From Euglena gracilis (taxonomy: Eukaryota > Euglenida > Euglenophyceae > Euglenales): a DNA stretch of 64,000 nt. A model generated the notes under the pieces. That model was not told where the DNA came from. It did not search any database and saw only the letters and a list, made by a program, of their open reading frames with translations. The stretch covers positions 36,001,123 through 36,065,122 of the forward strand of contig CP154955.1 of assembly GCA_039621445.1 (NCBI GenBank). Direction: 5' to 3'. Positions 22,424 through 32,393 of this stretch are shown here, one piece after another; position 1 is the first letter of the stretch, and each line of letters opens with the position of its first letter. A program made the position numbers and the translations under genes.

Positions 22424-24096
22424 CAGGGGGGTGGAAAATATGCACCGTGCAGTTTTTGCAGTTTTTTGCAGTTTTCACGTTTTGGGTTTTTTGCAGTTTT
22501 TTTTGCAGTTTTTTGCAGTTTTTTGCAGATTTTTTTCTGAAAAAACTGCACACGTGCAGTTTTTTGCAGTTTTTTTTTGATCCAATTTTGAAGAAACCTG
22601 AGATGTTTATTTTGTTGTTTTGGTGACAAGTCCACAATTAAACCCCACCCACTTGTAGGCCCCCCGGGGTTTATAGGATCCGTCCCCTTCCTCGGCGGAC
22701 GTGGACGTCCTGTCCGATGGCAGCGATGATGAGCTGGTGGATGGGGTGTCAAACCTCATCCAAAAGACATCTCGATTTGCTGGACAGCACGCTCTGCCGT
22801 CGTCATTCGAGGTGCATGAGTGGGTGGACCGATGGATGAATGCAGGTTCCTACAGAATCTTGTATGTAGGGACCTGCCAGAGACAGCACAGAGTTTCAGC
22901 GGCAGCCGGAAGCCAGAGAAGCCAGAGACACGGATGTTGAGGAACTGGGTGCCCGCCTGGAGGGCCGTGCCGAACCAGGGACAGCGGATGCCAGTTTTGC
23001 GTGGCTATTTGTGGCCCACCGATGAGGGTAGTCACATTAAGCTGCGTGAGGTGAAGGGCTATGTGTATGATCCATTTGCGCCAAATCCCTTGTCCCTGCT
23101 GCCTTTGAGGCACGGGCCCCTCCTCAAAAGAGGAAGCTGACCCAGTCCTCTTTTACGAGACCATGGAAGAAGCAACAGAACGCTCGGCCGAGCATTGCTT
23201 TTCCATCTTCAAGAATGCCACAAAACAAGAAATCATTGCAAGTTCCCAAGAGCTGTGTAATATTGACAGGCTGCCTTGGGGAGAATGAAGAACAATGTGA
23301 GTTTAATCACACCGCACCGGTGGCCAACGCCATTGCGCAAATATTAGGGGTGACCGGTTAGCAACGGTCAACGCCCCATCAGCGTGTTTGCGAAGTGGGT
23401 GAAGGCTCGTCGCTCTGGGATCTTATTGTGACCAAAAGTACAGTGTTTGCGAAAATGACCACTTTGTCCCCGGATTGGAAAGTCGCTCCTGAACATCAAA
23501 AGGCGAATTGATGGGTCGCATTCCGCATTCCGCAAGTTTTCAACACACCGGATTGCGTCGTACCTCCCCCCCCATGCCTAATGAGTGCGTTCACTTTCCA
23601 TTTTCGGTGATGTTTTTTTCTTTTTTCCTAGGCGAATGATCGTTGGCAAGCATGTGAGGCGGCCAAGGGTTTTGTGTATGTATATATGTGCATTTTTTCC
23701 ATATTTAGAAAGGAAACTGTTTGTCATTTTTGTGGGCATGGTCGGTACAAGTTTTGGCTCAGGAAAAGTGGTGTGGCCCGGCATCCAAACACATGACTTG
23801 CATTTTCAATGCATGAAAAGATATGTCCAGTGTTCCTTGTTTGATTGCTTCCATTTTTGTCGTCATAAGCTCCAAAGCTGCGCAAAAAAAAAGTTAGGTG
23901 AATTGGGGTGTGCTCATGTGGTCGCAATTTACGTTGTTTTGCATATGCACATCATTTTAGCTTGTTTATTGCTAATTTTTGTTGAAGTGCAGTTTTTTGC
24001 AGTTTTTTTGCAGTTTTTTGCAGTTTTTTGCAGTTTTTTGCAGTTTTTTGCAGTGCAGTTTTTGACCGGCCTGTGTGCAGTTTCTCCACCCCCCTG
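22424..24096 (+). mobile_element. DNA transposon with GCAGTTTTTT arrays
   Basis: The ends CAGGGGGGTGGA (22424) and TCCACCCCCCTG (to 24096) are inverted. A perfect 7-bp direct repeat CCCCAGG flanks them (22417-22423; 24097-24103). Direct arrays of GCAGTTTTTT lie inside the left (22448-22580) and right (23985-24062) ends. The core (22.68-23.6 kb) has coding-like composition with no homopolymer runs. Confidence 0.75.
22685..23360 (+). pseudogene. Unidentified coding-like core of the 22.4 kb element
   Basis: Reads in one frame as an acidic segment DVDVLSDGSDDELVDG followed by NLIQKTSRFAG and EVHEWVDRWMNAG. After a frame change it reads RNWVPAWRAVPNQGQRMP, then a basic stretch APPQKRKLTQSSF. Frames change at about 22,850 and 23,110, so either introns or decay. 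I do not recognise the protein; its position inside inverted ends suggests a transposase remnant or captured gene fragment. Confidence 0.35.
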
Positions 24097-24889
24097 CCCC
24101 AGGGTTCGATATAAGGAGGGCGTACATGGTTTAGGTGGGGGGTGTCCCCCCCCCCCCCCCCCCCCTCAGGGGGGGTCCGGACCACCCCCCCCCCCCACCT
24201 GCAAGGGGGGTCCGGACCGACCCTGGGGGGGGAACCCCGGACCCCCCCCAAATGGGTCTTAGGCGGCCTAACTCGCACTTAAGGTTTTCATTTTTAGCTT
24301 GCGCTTTGGCGCAAATTTTCGATTTCTTTGAGACCCGGCGGTAGAACCCACCCTTTTGACCCTCTGGTTCCGCGGAGACCCTCCACGGTGGCGTGTGCAT
24401 CATTTTCCGATGTCGGAACCCGGGGAACAGGCCCAATTTTGGTGTTTTTCAGCCTGTGCACCATTTTGAGAAAGGGTCAAAACCCTGGGTTTGACCGCCG
24501 AGACACTTGAATTTTCCCAAAAATGGGCCGAAACCCCCGTTGTGAGTCCCTCGTTTTTGAAGCCTTGACAGTGTTCCCCGGATGGTGCCACACAGTCCAG
24601 GTGACAATTGGCCCTTTTTGTTGTTTTTTTTGGCTCTGTGATATGTCCGTGAAGAGTTTGGTTGCTGAGGCATCCAGAGGGTGGACTCTACACACACGTC
24701 GTGAAAAGTTGGAAAAAACGGCGTGTCACAGAGTTGTGATCCCTGGGTGCTTGAAGCGTGAGGAGCGGTACAGCGGGAACCACCCTGGTGGGGGGGGTTG
24801 GGGGGGACTGAGGGCAAGCCTAGGGACCTCTCCCAACGTCTGGTGAGCAACGCCAGGCCCCACACTGCCGGGCACAGAAGGCAATGGTT
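24097..24889. other. Repeat-derived and unique non-coding DNA
   Basis: 24.11-24.26 kb is the GGTTCGATATAAGGAGGGCG C/G-run module also found at 13.5 and 14.6 kb. The palindrome TTGCGCTTTGGCGCAA lies at 24299. The rest is unique with no supported exon on either strand. Confidence 0.5.
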
Positions 24890-25367
24890 AAGGACATTTG
24901 CGCTTGAGCGCAAATTTTTAGCTTGCGCTTAAGCGCAAGTTAAATAATTTGCGCTTAAGCGCAAGCTAAAACAGAAGCCCATGAGCTTATGGGAGTCCCT
25001 CTGATGTGTTACGGTGTGTTGGGGGCCCCTCTCCGAACGGCCAGAGTGCGGGCTTGGTGAGGAAATACCTTGCGCCGAAGCGCAAAGGACATGCCTACAT
25101 AATGCACTGCTTGTTCATCCACATTACACGTCAGCCGCGTGTTTGCACTTCTCAGTTTTTTGTATGATGGTTTGCGCTTCGGCGCAAGGTATTTCCTCAC
25201 CAAGCCCGCACTCTGGCCGTTCAGAGAGGGGCCCCCGACACACCGTAACACATCAGAGGGACTCCCATAAGCTCATGGGCTTCTGTTTTAGCTTGCGCTT
25301 AAGCGCAAATTTTTTAACTTGCGCTTAAGCGCAAGCTAAAAATTTGCGCTTAAGCGCAAATGTCCTT
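24890..25367. mobile_element. Near-perfect foldback element with GCGC palindromes
   Basis: Two 196-bp inverted arms (24890-25085 and 25172-25367), about four mismatches by eye, separated by 86 bp. Each arm itself contains four copies of a 16-bp palindrome TTGCGC-N4-GCGCAA (left 24898, 24923, 24949, 25070; right mirrored). No coding capacity. Young, because the arms have hardly diverged. Confidence 0.93.
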
Positions 25368-26608
25368 TTAAATGGCAGATGTATTTGAATGTGTTCGTGC
25401 TGTGTGAGAAGGTGGGGGATAGGGGAGAATGGTGAGGGGGGTTTGTGCACTGCTGTGCCAGAAGCTGGGTTGGTGCTTTTGAACTATTCAGGTGCTGGGG
25501 AGGAAGTGGTTGTTACAATAAGACGAATGGTGGGCGGTAGGCTGTGGTGCCTCAGTGACCTTGCACTCGGTGCACAAAGTGGGGTTTTTTGGGGATGTTG
25601 ACAGAAAGGCTTTTTCTGCTGAACAATGCCTCCATCTGCCTGGTGGCATGTGGCTGTCTGGTGGGTTGCAAAATACCGCAAAAAGGCGTGTCAGCATGTC
25701 TTCCCTTCTCCGCCGCTGTTGATGGGCCCTTTCAATTTCTCAATTTCATTCGCTCATCCCCAAAGTTCTGTGCTTCAAATCCTGGGCGAGGAAAGGGGGG
25801 TGACGAGCTTCTTTAAAACACCTTTTCGACGCCTAAAACTGTTTCCTCGGCTGTGGTTCCCAGGGTTTATCTGGTACCTGTTCTTTTCCGCACAGGTATT
25901 TTCCGACTTTTAAAAGTCGGCCAAAGAGATGGGCCCCTCAGGCACGCTTAACTGCGAGGCAAGTGGGAGGAACCTCCGGCACTGGAAGTTGGGTTTACAA
26001 CGCATAGGACAAGACACGTCTGGATATCAAGAAGTTGGTGGTTGTTTTCAAAGACCAGGGGGTTGGCTTCCTGTCCCAGGCAAGGCTTCCCTCCATCTGA
26101 GCTCTGTCCGCTCTGGTGATGAGATGCTTCCAGGACTGCTCTCTCCACCCGCAGTGATAAAAATGGAAAATACAACTTGATGGCTGTTGCGCCAAAGCGC
26201 AATGGGTAGGGTCATGAAGAATGGAAATTTAAGAGTTATACTGCGCCAAAGCGCAAGTAGAAATGCACTTTTAAAATTGTCAAAGCAACGCGGCTCTTGC
26301 GCCGACGCGCAATGTTGACCAGTTTTAAGTCAACGTGACTGAGAGTAGGCTTCCGTCCCCCTGTTCTACATTTTTGTGCTCCATCCCCTCTGGTGTTGTT
26401 ACTCCACCAGGGCCGTTCTCTCTCTGCGTTGTGAGATAAGTTTTAAACAGTTATATTTGTTCACACTTACTGCACCTGCCCCAGGGAAAGGGCTGCCACC
26501 ATTTCAGGCAATCACCGCTGGACAACAAAAACGAACAAATTTGGTCTGCTGCCACTTGCTGACGGATGCCAGCAATTGTCGATTGCCAAACGTTGCAGTG
26601 GGCCACAC
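25368..26608. other. Intergenic or 3' intronic DNA
   Basis: Mostly unique sequence with three more isolated TTGCGC-type palindromes (26187, 26241, 26297). The 3' exons of the minus-strand peptidase are expected somewhere here, but no M20 C-terminal motif was found. Plus-strand open frames at 25.39-25.91 kb show no domain. Confidence 0.45.
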
Positions 26609-26678
26609 CTCCAGCACTGTCAGGTTCAGCGTGGTCACATCGCCCAACTTCTTGGCCTGGGCATGGGCACAACCTTCT
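26609..26678 (-). CDS. M20 peptidase exon 6
   Basis: 70 bp. Acceptor GGCTGGCAG, donor GTGTGG. Encodes EGCAHAQAKKLGDVTTLNLT then VLE. Downstream exons were not found. Confidence 0.85.
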
Positions 26679-28881
26679 CTGCCAGCCCCCTGTCAGGGGT
26701 AAGCCTTTGTTTAAACCCCCTGGGGGTCCACCGGCTGGAAACTGAAATTTGCTCAAAAAGAGACCAGCTGCAAACACCCCCCCCCGAACAAGCATGGGGG
26801 GACGGGGACTCGGGGGTCCCCAACCAAAAGAAAATCCTCCTTCGCTGCGTGTCAATGTGGTTAAGGACCCAGGGGGAATCCTGCGAGCCAGCTGGAAAAA
26901 AGGTGCTGGCTGGACCCCCCCTGAGGGTCCCAAGGGGGGTCCAGGGGGGGTCGGCTAGCTGCTGACCCCCATAGCTGACAGCTGAACTCGGCTGTACCCA
27001 GTGTTCCCATGAAAATAGGCAAAACAATATTCAAAATCTAGCTGGGTTGGTACTCTTAAGCCGAAGTTTCGAGCACCCCAAAATTACCATTTTGGCCATT
27101 TTTGGCATGTTTTCCCAAAGAATTCGGCTCTTTGTTCCAAAAAATATAGCAGCTTCGGCAATATTTTTCAGCAACCCCCCTCCCCCGGCTCCTCCTCCCA
27201 GTCAGCCCGGCTAGGAGCCACTGGCTCGAAAAAAAGATGCTGGCTGACTTGTCCGGAAAATTGGCCCTTCATCTGCTTGCAATTTTCTGAGCCCGAATGA
27301 TCCCACGTCAGACGTCGTTGCTTGTGTTGACGTTTCCCACCCTGAATCTCTGGTGTGAGTTGCAATAAACGGGGGTTCGTCATCCGTTGCCAGAGGGGAT
27401 CATTAATCATTTGAAAAAAAGGGGGGCTCCATTTGACAGTCGACAGCAAAGACTGTGCTCTGACGATGCCAGCAAGGACAGGAGGAAGCTGGGAAGTGGC
27501 CAACTGCATGTTTTCAGACACTGGATGGGGACTTCTGCGAGGCGACAGGGGGTTGCGCGCCAGAGTAGCCCAACTTGGCCTCCTGTTCCTGGCGGAACTG
27601 CAGCGCACGGTTGGCGACGTCCACCAGCTTCATGGTCGCCGTGTTCGGGATGAAGCGGCTGCCGTGGCCTGCCACAGGGATCGCCATTTTTTGCTTAACG
27701 ACCCAGGGGTGTCCACTGGCCAGTCATTTTGCTAGATACTGGAAAGAATGGACTAGCTAGACCCCCTCCCCCCACGGGTCCCCCCCTCTCTCCCCATTGG
27801 AAAACAAAAAAATTTCCTCCCGTGCTGCCTGGAGGTGGAAATGACGTTCCAATGGTTTTTTGGCTGATTTTGTTCCAAAAAAAAATACCAAAAAATGGTC
27901 AAAGATGGGCATTTTGGGCCAGTTTTGGGGTCCAAAAAGATTTTGGCGCTTCACGCTGGTCACTGGAAAAAATTTTCCACTGCCTGGCCCTGGCAGGGGA
28001 CCCCCCGGGGGTCCACTAGAATTCCCACTAGACAAAATTTGGACTGGTTGCAGTCCAGCCCTCCCCCCCGGGGGGGGGTGCTGCAAATCCTTAAGCAAAG
28101 GCCTGATCGCCATCAAGAATGCCCTCACCCCCCAACGGGTGCCTCTATACAATACATGCCCTTGGGGAAACCCCACATGGAAATCACCTGGCCGGGGGGA
28201 TGCAACCAGGTACCTCAGCATTCGCAATGCAAAAAGATGCTGCATATCAATTCCTGGAGGACCTCTCCAGAGTGTGCACATTTCTGCTGAAAAGAAAATC
28301 TTCTTTCACCTTTTCCTCCCCCAGGGAAGTTTCTTTCCGATATGGAATAAATAGGCATTATTTGTCAGACAATAAACAATTGTTTGCATGTTTTTCTGGA
28401 AGGCATAGGAGTGAACAAATCCAATGAAAAAAAACGACACACCAAACGAAAGCACGGTCCAAACTTGTTTCGTTGTGGGCTGATTTGCCCAGATGCATGC
28501 ACTTATGCTTCATCATTCAACCACTTGCAATGCAGGTGGCTTTCTGTCTGGGGATCCTAGTGGAAGAACAATTCTGCTGTATAATTACCTAAAGGGGGGG
28601 GAGGCAACATGGATCCTCGAAAAACGCGATGAAAAAAAACAAAGCCAAAAAAAACACAAAAAATAAAATGCAAGCTGCAGATAAATTTCTTCAAGAGCTT
28701 CCCCGGCTGTGCACTATCTGCTGTAGAGGACTTAGAGGGAAAAAATAAACAAAAAAATTGGTCTTGGTGGAAAACGAAGTCCAAAAATTGAAATTTTCAA
28801 AAAAAAATCACCAGCGAAACTGCATTCCCCCCCTTGCATACCCCTGTGCAACCCATGTGAAGGTAGACATGCACTGGACAT

Positions 28882-28916
<35 letters not shown>

Positions 28917-31900
28917 AGTGGGACCCTTGGCAGTCACCATCACCCACCAGGGGTTCCGCTCGCCGTAGAACACGGTGAACGCGTTGCTCGGGTTGGCCAG
29001 CCCCTCGTCCAGCCCCACCCCGACGCGCAGGCTGCGGAACAGGTCCGTCTGCAGGAAGAGGCCCATCCCGGCGGCGCCGCCAATCTCCTCGTCCGGGACG
29101 AACGAGAGGTGGACCGTCCGCCGCGGCCGCCAGCCCTGCAGGGGGGGCCAGGCTGTACCAGAAGGCTTGATTGGGGGGGGTCGACCCCAACCACCCACAG
29201 GGTTGCGGGTATTCCCGTAGAGCCCAGCGGGTGGGCCGGCGGTCGACGGCCACACAGCATCCCACAATGAAGGAGGGAACCTCCAACAGTGGAGGTTGAG
29301 GAACTTGTGGCGGGGAACTGAGGTATGCGGGACTTGGGGGGGTTGGGGGTTGGGGGATGGGCTGCAGCTCGGCTGGCACATCGGCAGAGGCGCCAACGGA
29401 AGGCGTGGCCTCGCCGTTTGAAAGACAGCACTCCTGAAGTTGGGCAATTTTTGCGCCGCAAGAACTCCCAGGCGGCAGCAATCATATCTCCCCGTGTTTC
29501 TTTGTGTAAGAACAGGTGAGGGGACCCCAGTCAAGGGCACCCACCCCACCTGAACAGTATGGAACATACGGTTTGATAAAGGTCAGCTTTGGCAAAAAGC
29601 AAGTCACTTTCCTTCTAAAAATTAACCCCCCCAAATATAAAGCCCCCCCCCAAATATAAAGCCCCCCCCCCCCGACGAGGAGCCGGACGATGGTGCCATT
29701 CAGGGAAAAGTAGAATTTGGTGGATACGACTTTTTTCACCAGAAATGCTCTATTTTGAATAATAATTGCACATTTTTGGGAAAAATAGGTTGCACACAAC
29801 AGAAATTTGCCATAAAACTTGGTATTTAGCCACAACTGAAGGCCGCCGAAGGTGATAGAGGCCACCCAAAAAATTTGATTTCCCCCCCCAAATATAAAGC
29901 CTCCCCTGAGGGTCTTGAAATCCTGTACAAATATAAAGCCGGGGGGGCTTTATATGTGGGGAGGGTGAACCCCTAGCCTCACTGGAAGGGGTTGCCGAAG
30001 GAGACAGTGCCATTCACTTTTGGAAAGATATGTGTTGGTTGCAAACAGGCTGTTGCTTAAGGATCTCGGGGGAGGGGTCCACTGGCTACTTTTTGCTACA
30101 CACTGCGAAAAGGCTAAGCTGGACACCCCCCCCGGATGAGGGATGTCCGCGGTCCCCGACTGACGGGGGTCCCCTGACTGGAAAAAAAATTCCTCCGGCG
30201 CTGTGCACCGAGGTGGAAATGAGGCTTTTAAATGAGGTTTTTGGCAGATTTTGTTCCAAAAACTCCCCAAAATGGCCAAAAATGGCATTTTAGGTCAGTT
30301 TTGGGGGTCCAAAATTTTTTCAACGCTTCATGCGGTCACTGGAAAAAAAAAAATTCCGCGAGCTAGCCCAGCTACTGTACCCCCCTAGGGGGGTCCACTT
30401 GGATTCCCACTGGCCAAATTTGGACTAGCTGCAGTCCAGCCCCCGGGGGTGCTGCAAATTCTCAAGCAAAGGCCTGGTTACTACCCAAGGAAACAATTGG
30501 CTTCGATAAAATTTTGGCAGTCTTGACAATTTTTCCCCACCAAAATCGCATTTTGGGTCGAATTTGGGGGAGAATTTTCCAGCCAGCCGCTTTGGGTCAG
30601 GCCAAAAATCCATCACTTTGGCTGTGCACTGATTGGCACGCACCTTCTGCTGCAGCCGTTCAATCGCCAATAAATACTGAACGCAAACGCACTTCATGTC
30701 CTGTGTGCCTCGCCCATAGATGCGCCCCGTCTCTGGATCCCTCACCGCTGCGAAAGGGTCGCAGTGCCAATGCTCCGGGAGGGCAGGGACAACGTCATAG
30801 TGAGAATTGAGCAGCACTGCCGGTTCTTCCTGCAACAAGTGGATGCTGTGCCAAGTGTAAAGCCCAAGTCCAAAACAATGCCTGTGTATGTAACAGCTTC
30901 CGATGTTTGCAAATTGCAAACAAAGCCAATGTGGAAAAAACACATTTTTGTCATTTTCTGATTTACTCTGAAAAAGCCCAGGTTTGGACCTCATATGCCC
31001 AAAGAGAAACCCATTTCTCCAGCATTTTCGGCGACTTTAAAAAATCCAATGCTTTGAGCCAATAATTACGTAACCCAGACCCCCTGGTGTGGGACCCTCG
31101 AGGGGGGGGGGGGGCAGACCTCCCCCCATTAACCCCCTGATGATTTGCAAATTTAAAGAAGCTGTGTGGAAATTCTTCAATTTGGGTTTTTGCAAACATC
31201 TGGGGTAAAAAACGATTGAAAACAGCACTTTAGACAATTGTCCTGGGACAGATCAGGCAGGAAATGGGGAGAACGACAACCTTGGATGGAAAATGGATGT
31301 ACAGGGAGGGATGACGATTGCCTGGGGGAGGGGCATTCAAAAACTGTGGTTGGGTGGAAGGCTGGAACTCAGGCTCGCCTGCAATTTTCACATAGAAATT
31401 CCAATTAGCCGTGCTATGAAATTTCGGTGCTCAGTCCAACCATATCTTATTTTGGTGAGATGAGGACAGGTTATTGAGTTTCCCGAGAAAAATATGCAGA
31501 AAAAGGTTGCATGAAAATGCGGGGAGAGGCGGGGAGGTCGGGTCAATACCACCCTCCCCCAGAGGGTAGGGCAACAAAGGAAAATTTGGCGCCAAACACT
31601 GGAAAAGAATTTGGACGTTGGGCAAATGATAAATGACTATCATTGCCCAGAAATTGTGCTTTTTTGGGAAAATCAGTGGGAAAGGTGTTTTGGTTTTTTA
31701 GTGACTTTTCTTTGGTTCCCGTGGGTCCTCGACTCCTGGCCTGAAAGTGGAAGAGGGGCTTGGACTCCCTGGAGGTGATGGACTCCCCCCCACTCAGAAC
31801 CCTGTCAAAAAAGCAAAAGTTCTTGGAAGAGAAAACAGATGATTGGCAAGAGCTGATAGCACAGGGTTTAGATGACAGCACCACACCGCCTCTGAGACCT

Positions 31901-32393
31901 CGCCGTGCCAAGTAGCAAGCAATGTTGGCTTCCCTGGCGCTGGTTCCACTTCACGTGTCAAAATCAAACTTCTTTTCTCCAGTGTTGCAGCACAACAAAG
32001 TGGCACACAAGGGATTGGGAGTTGTTTCTTTGTTTTGCAAACTGCAATAGTGGATTCCGCATTGGATTCACCACCGCAAGCCAAAAAAGTCACTGGCATA
32101 AAGCACAGCCAAATGCTCCTTGTTGCTGCTTGTTAGTATACTCATTGCAGTTTATTTGGGGGTCACTTCACACACCCCACAACTCCCCCTACACCAAAAA
32201 ACATCGGGGTTGAACATGGGGGGGAAACGCAAAAAGAAGCAGGGTCTCCAACCCCAAAGCCTTACAGCGGGATGTCAGCCAATCCACCGCCTCACGGTAG
32301 GCCCCGTTCGGCCCCTCGAATGACACAGTGCGGATGCGAAGCAGCTCTTGAAACATCGCCACTGCGGCCTCTTCTTGTGTTGAGACAGCACGT
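26609..32393 (-). CDS. Aminoacylase-1-like M20 metallopeptidase (six exons, incomplete at both ends)
   Basis: M20A enzymes of this branch (ACY1) hydrolyse N-acyl-L-amino acids to a fatty acid or acetate plus amino acid, in the cytosol, with two zinc ions. Exons on the minus strand: 32393-32253, 31968-31899, 30829-30644, 29135-28925, 27668-27575 and 26678-26609. All junctions are GT-AG and phase compatible (about 257 residues). They encode RIRTVSFEGPNG.YREAVDW, PAPGKPTLLATWHG, LLNSHYDVVPALPEHW (first zinc ligand H and D), GRGTQDMKCV (bridging D), VHLSFVPDEEIGG (catalytic and metal-binding Glu pair), LDEGLANPSNAFTVFYGER, GHGSRFIPNTA (dimerisation-domain His) and AKKLGDVTTLNLTVLE. Relatives are about 400-440 residues, so the start exon and about 150 C-terminal residues are missing from what I can see. 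The GHGSRF exon acceptor leaves a deletion of about three residues relative to the family. Convergent with the desaturase. Confidence 0.9.
26679..27574 (-). other. M20 intron
   Basis: Contains a GGGGGTCCA..CTGGACCCCC module (26720-26960), an AAAATTACCATTTTGGCC filler and unique sequence. No additional exon recognised. Confidence 0.5.
27575..27668 (-). CDS. M20 peptidase exon 5
   Basis: 94 bp. Encodes HGSRFIPNTATMKLVDVANR and ALQFRQEQEA. Phases 1 and 2 fit both neighbours. A MITE inserted 20 bp upstream of the exon. Confidence 0.85.
27688..28105. mobile_element. hAT-type MITE, copy 2
   Basis: 418 bp related to copy 1: TTTTTGCTTAACG at the left (terminal CAGGCC lost) and CCTTAAGCAAAGGCCTG at the right. 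Exact 8-bp duplication ATCGCCAT at 27680-27687 and 28106-28113. Lies in an M20 intron close to a 3' splice site. Confidence 0.9.
28114..28924 (-). other. M20 intron, A-rich
   Basis: Mostly unique sequence with A-rich tracts; ends (plus coordinates 28883-28914) in a CA microsatellite next to the exon 4 donor. No exon recognised. Confidence 0.5.
28883..28914. repeat. (CA)n microsatellite
   Basis: Sixteen CA units, (GT)n on the gene strand, starting 10 bases downstream of the exon 4 donor of the minus-strand peptidase. Confidence 0.95.
28925..29135 (-). CDS. M20 peptidase exon 4 (catalytic Glu)
   Basis: 211 bp. Acceptor after CCCCCCCTGCAG. Encodes GWRPRRTVHLSFVPDEEIGG and FTVFYGERNPWWVMVTAKG. 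The donor GTCCCACTG is followed 10 bases later by a (GT)n run. Confidence 0.93.
29613..29964. repeat. Foldback with CCCCCAAATATAAAGCCCC words
   Basis: Left words CCCCCCAAATATAAAGCCCC (29628, 29645) are inverted at the right (GGGGGGCTTTATATGTGGGG, 29943). Additional direct copies lie at 29885 and 29927. Homologous to 33168-33742, including a shared core word GGCATAAAAC/GCCATAAAAC TTGG. Non-coding. Confidence 0.75.
30046..30476. mobile_element. hAT-type MITE, copy 3
   Basis: 431 bp with CAGGCTGTTGCTTAAGG at the left and CTCAAGCAAAGGCCTG at the right; internal sequence parallels copies 1 and 2. Flanks share only GTT, so the target duplication has decayed or was lost. In an M20 intron. Confidence 0.82.
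30644..30829 (-). CDS. M20 peptidase exon 3 (metal-binding motifs)
   Basis: 186 bp, phase 0 at both ends. Acceptor CTTGTTGCAG, donor GTGCGT. Encodes EEPAVLLNSHYDVVP and RIYGRGTQDMKCVCVQYL. Confidence 0.93.
30830..31898 (-). other. M20 intron
   Basis: Unique sequence with one G/C module at 31080-31135. No exon recognised; the minus-strand frame at 31543-31911 only overlaps exon 2. Confidence 0.5.
31899..31968 (-). CDS. M20 peptidase exon 2
   Basis: 70 bp. Encodes LILTREVEPAPGKPTLLATW then HGE. Donor GTCTCA. The acceptor lies after AAAAGAAG with a weak pyrimidine tract, chosen because it alone keeps frame. Confidence 0.8.
32253..32393 (-). CDS. M20 peptidase exon 1 (of those seen)
   Basis: Acceptor TTGTCTTCCGCAG, donor GTTGGAG. 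Encodes RAVSTQEEAAVAMFQELLRI through RCKALG. An upstream exon with the start codon is expected beyond 32,393. Confidence 0.85.

Noticed and set aside
22961-23140. Possible extra desaturase exon (RNWVPAWRAVPNQGQRMP)
   Set aside because: The desaturase already ends at a phase-compatible terminal exon (21613-21722), and the segment lies inside a transposon with its own inverted ends.
28732-29481. 249- and 256-codon minus-strand frames as one uninterrupted gene
   Set aside because: Only 28925-29135 matches the M20 family; the remainder is intron, as shown by clear acceptor and donor sites and the CA microsatellite.
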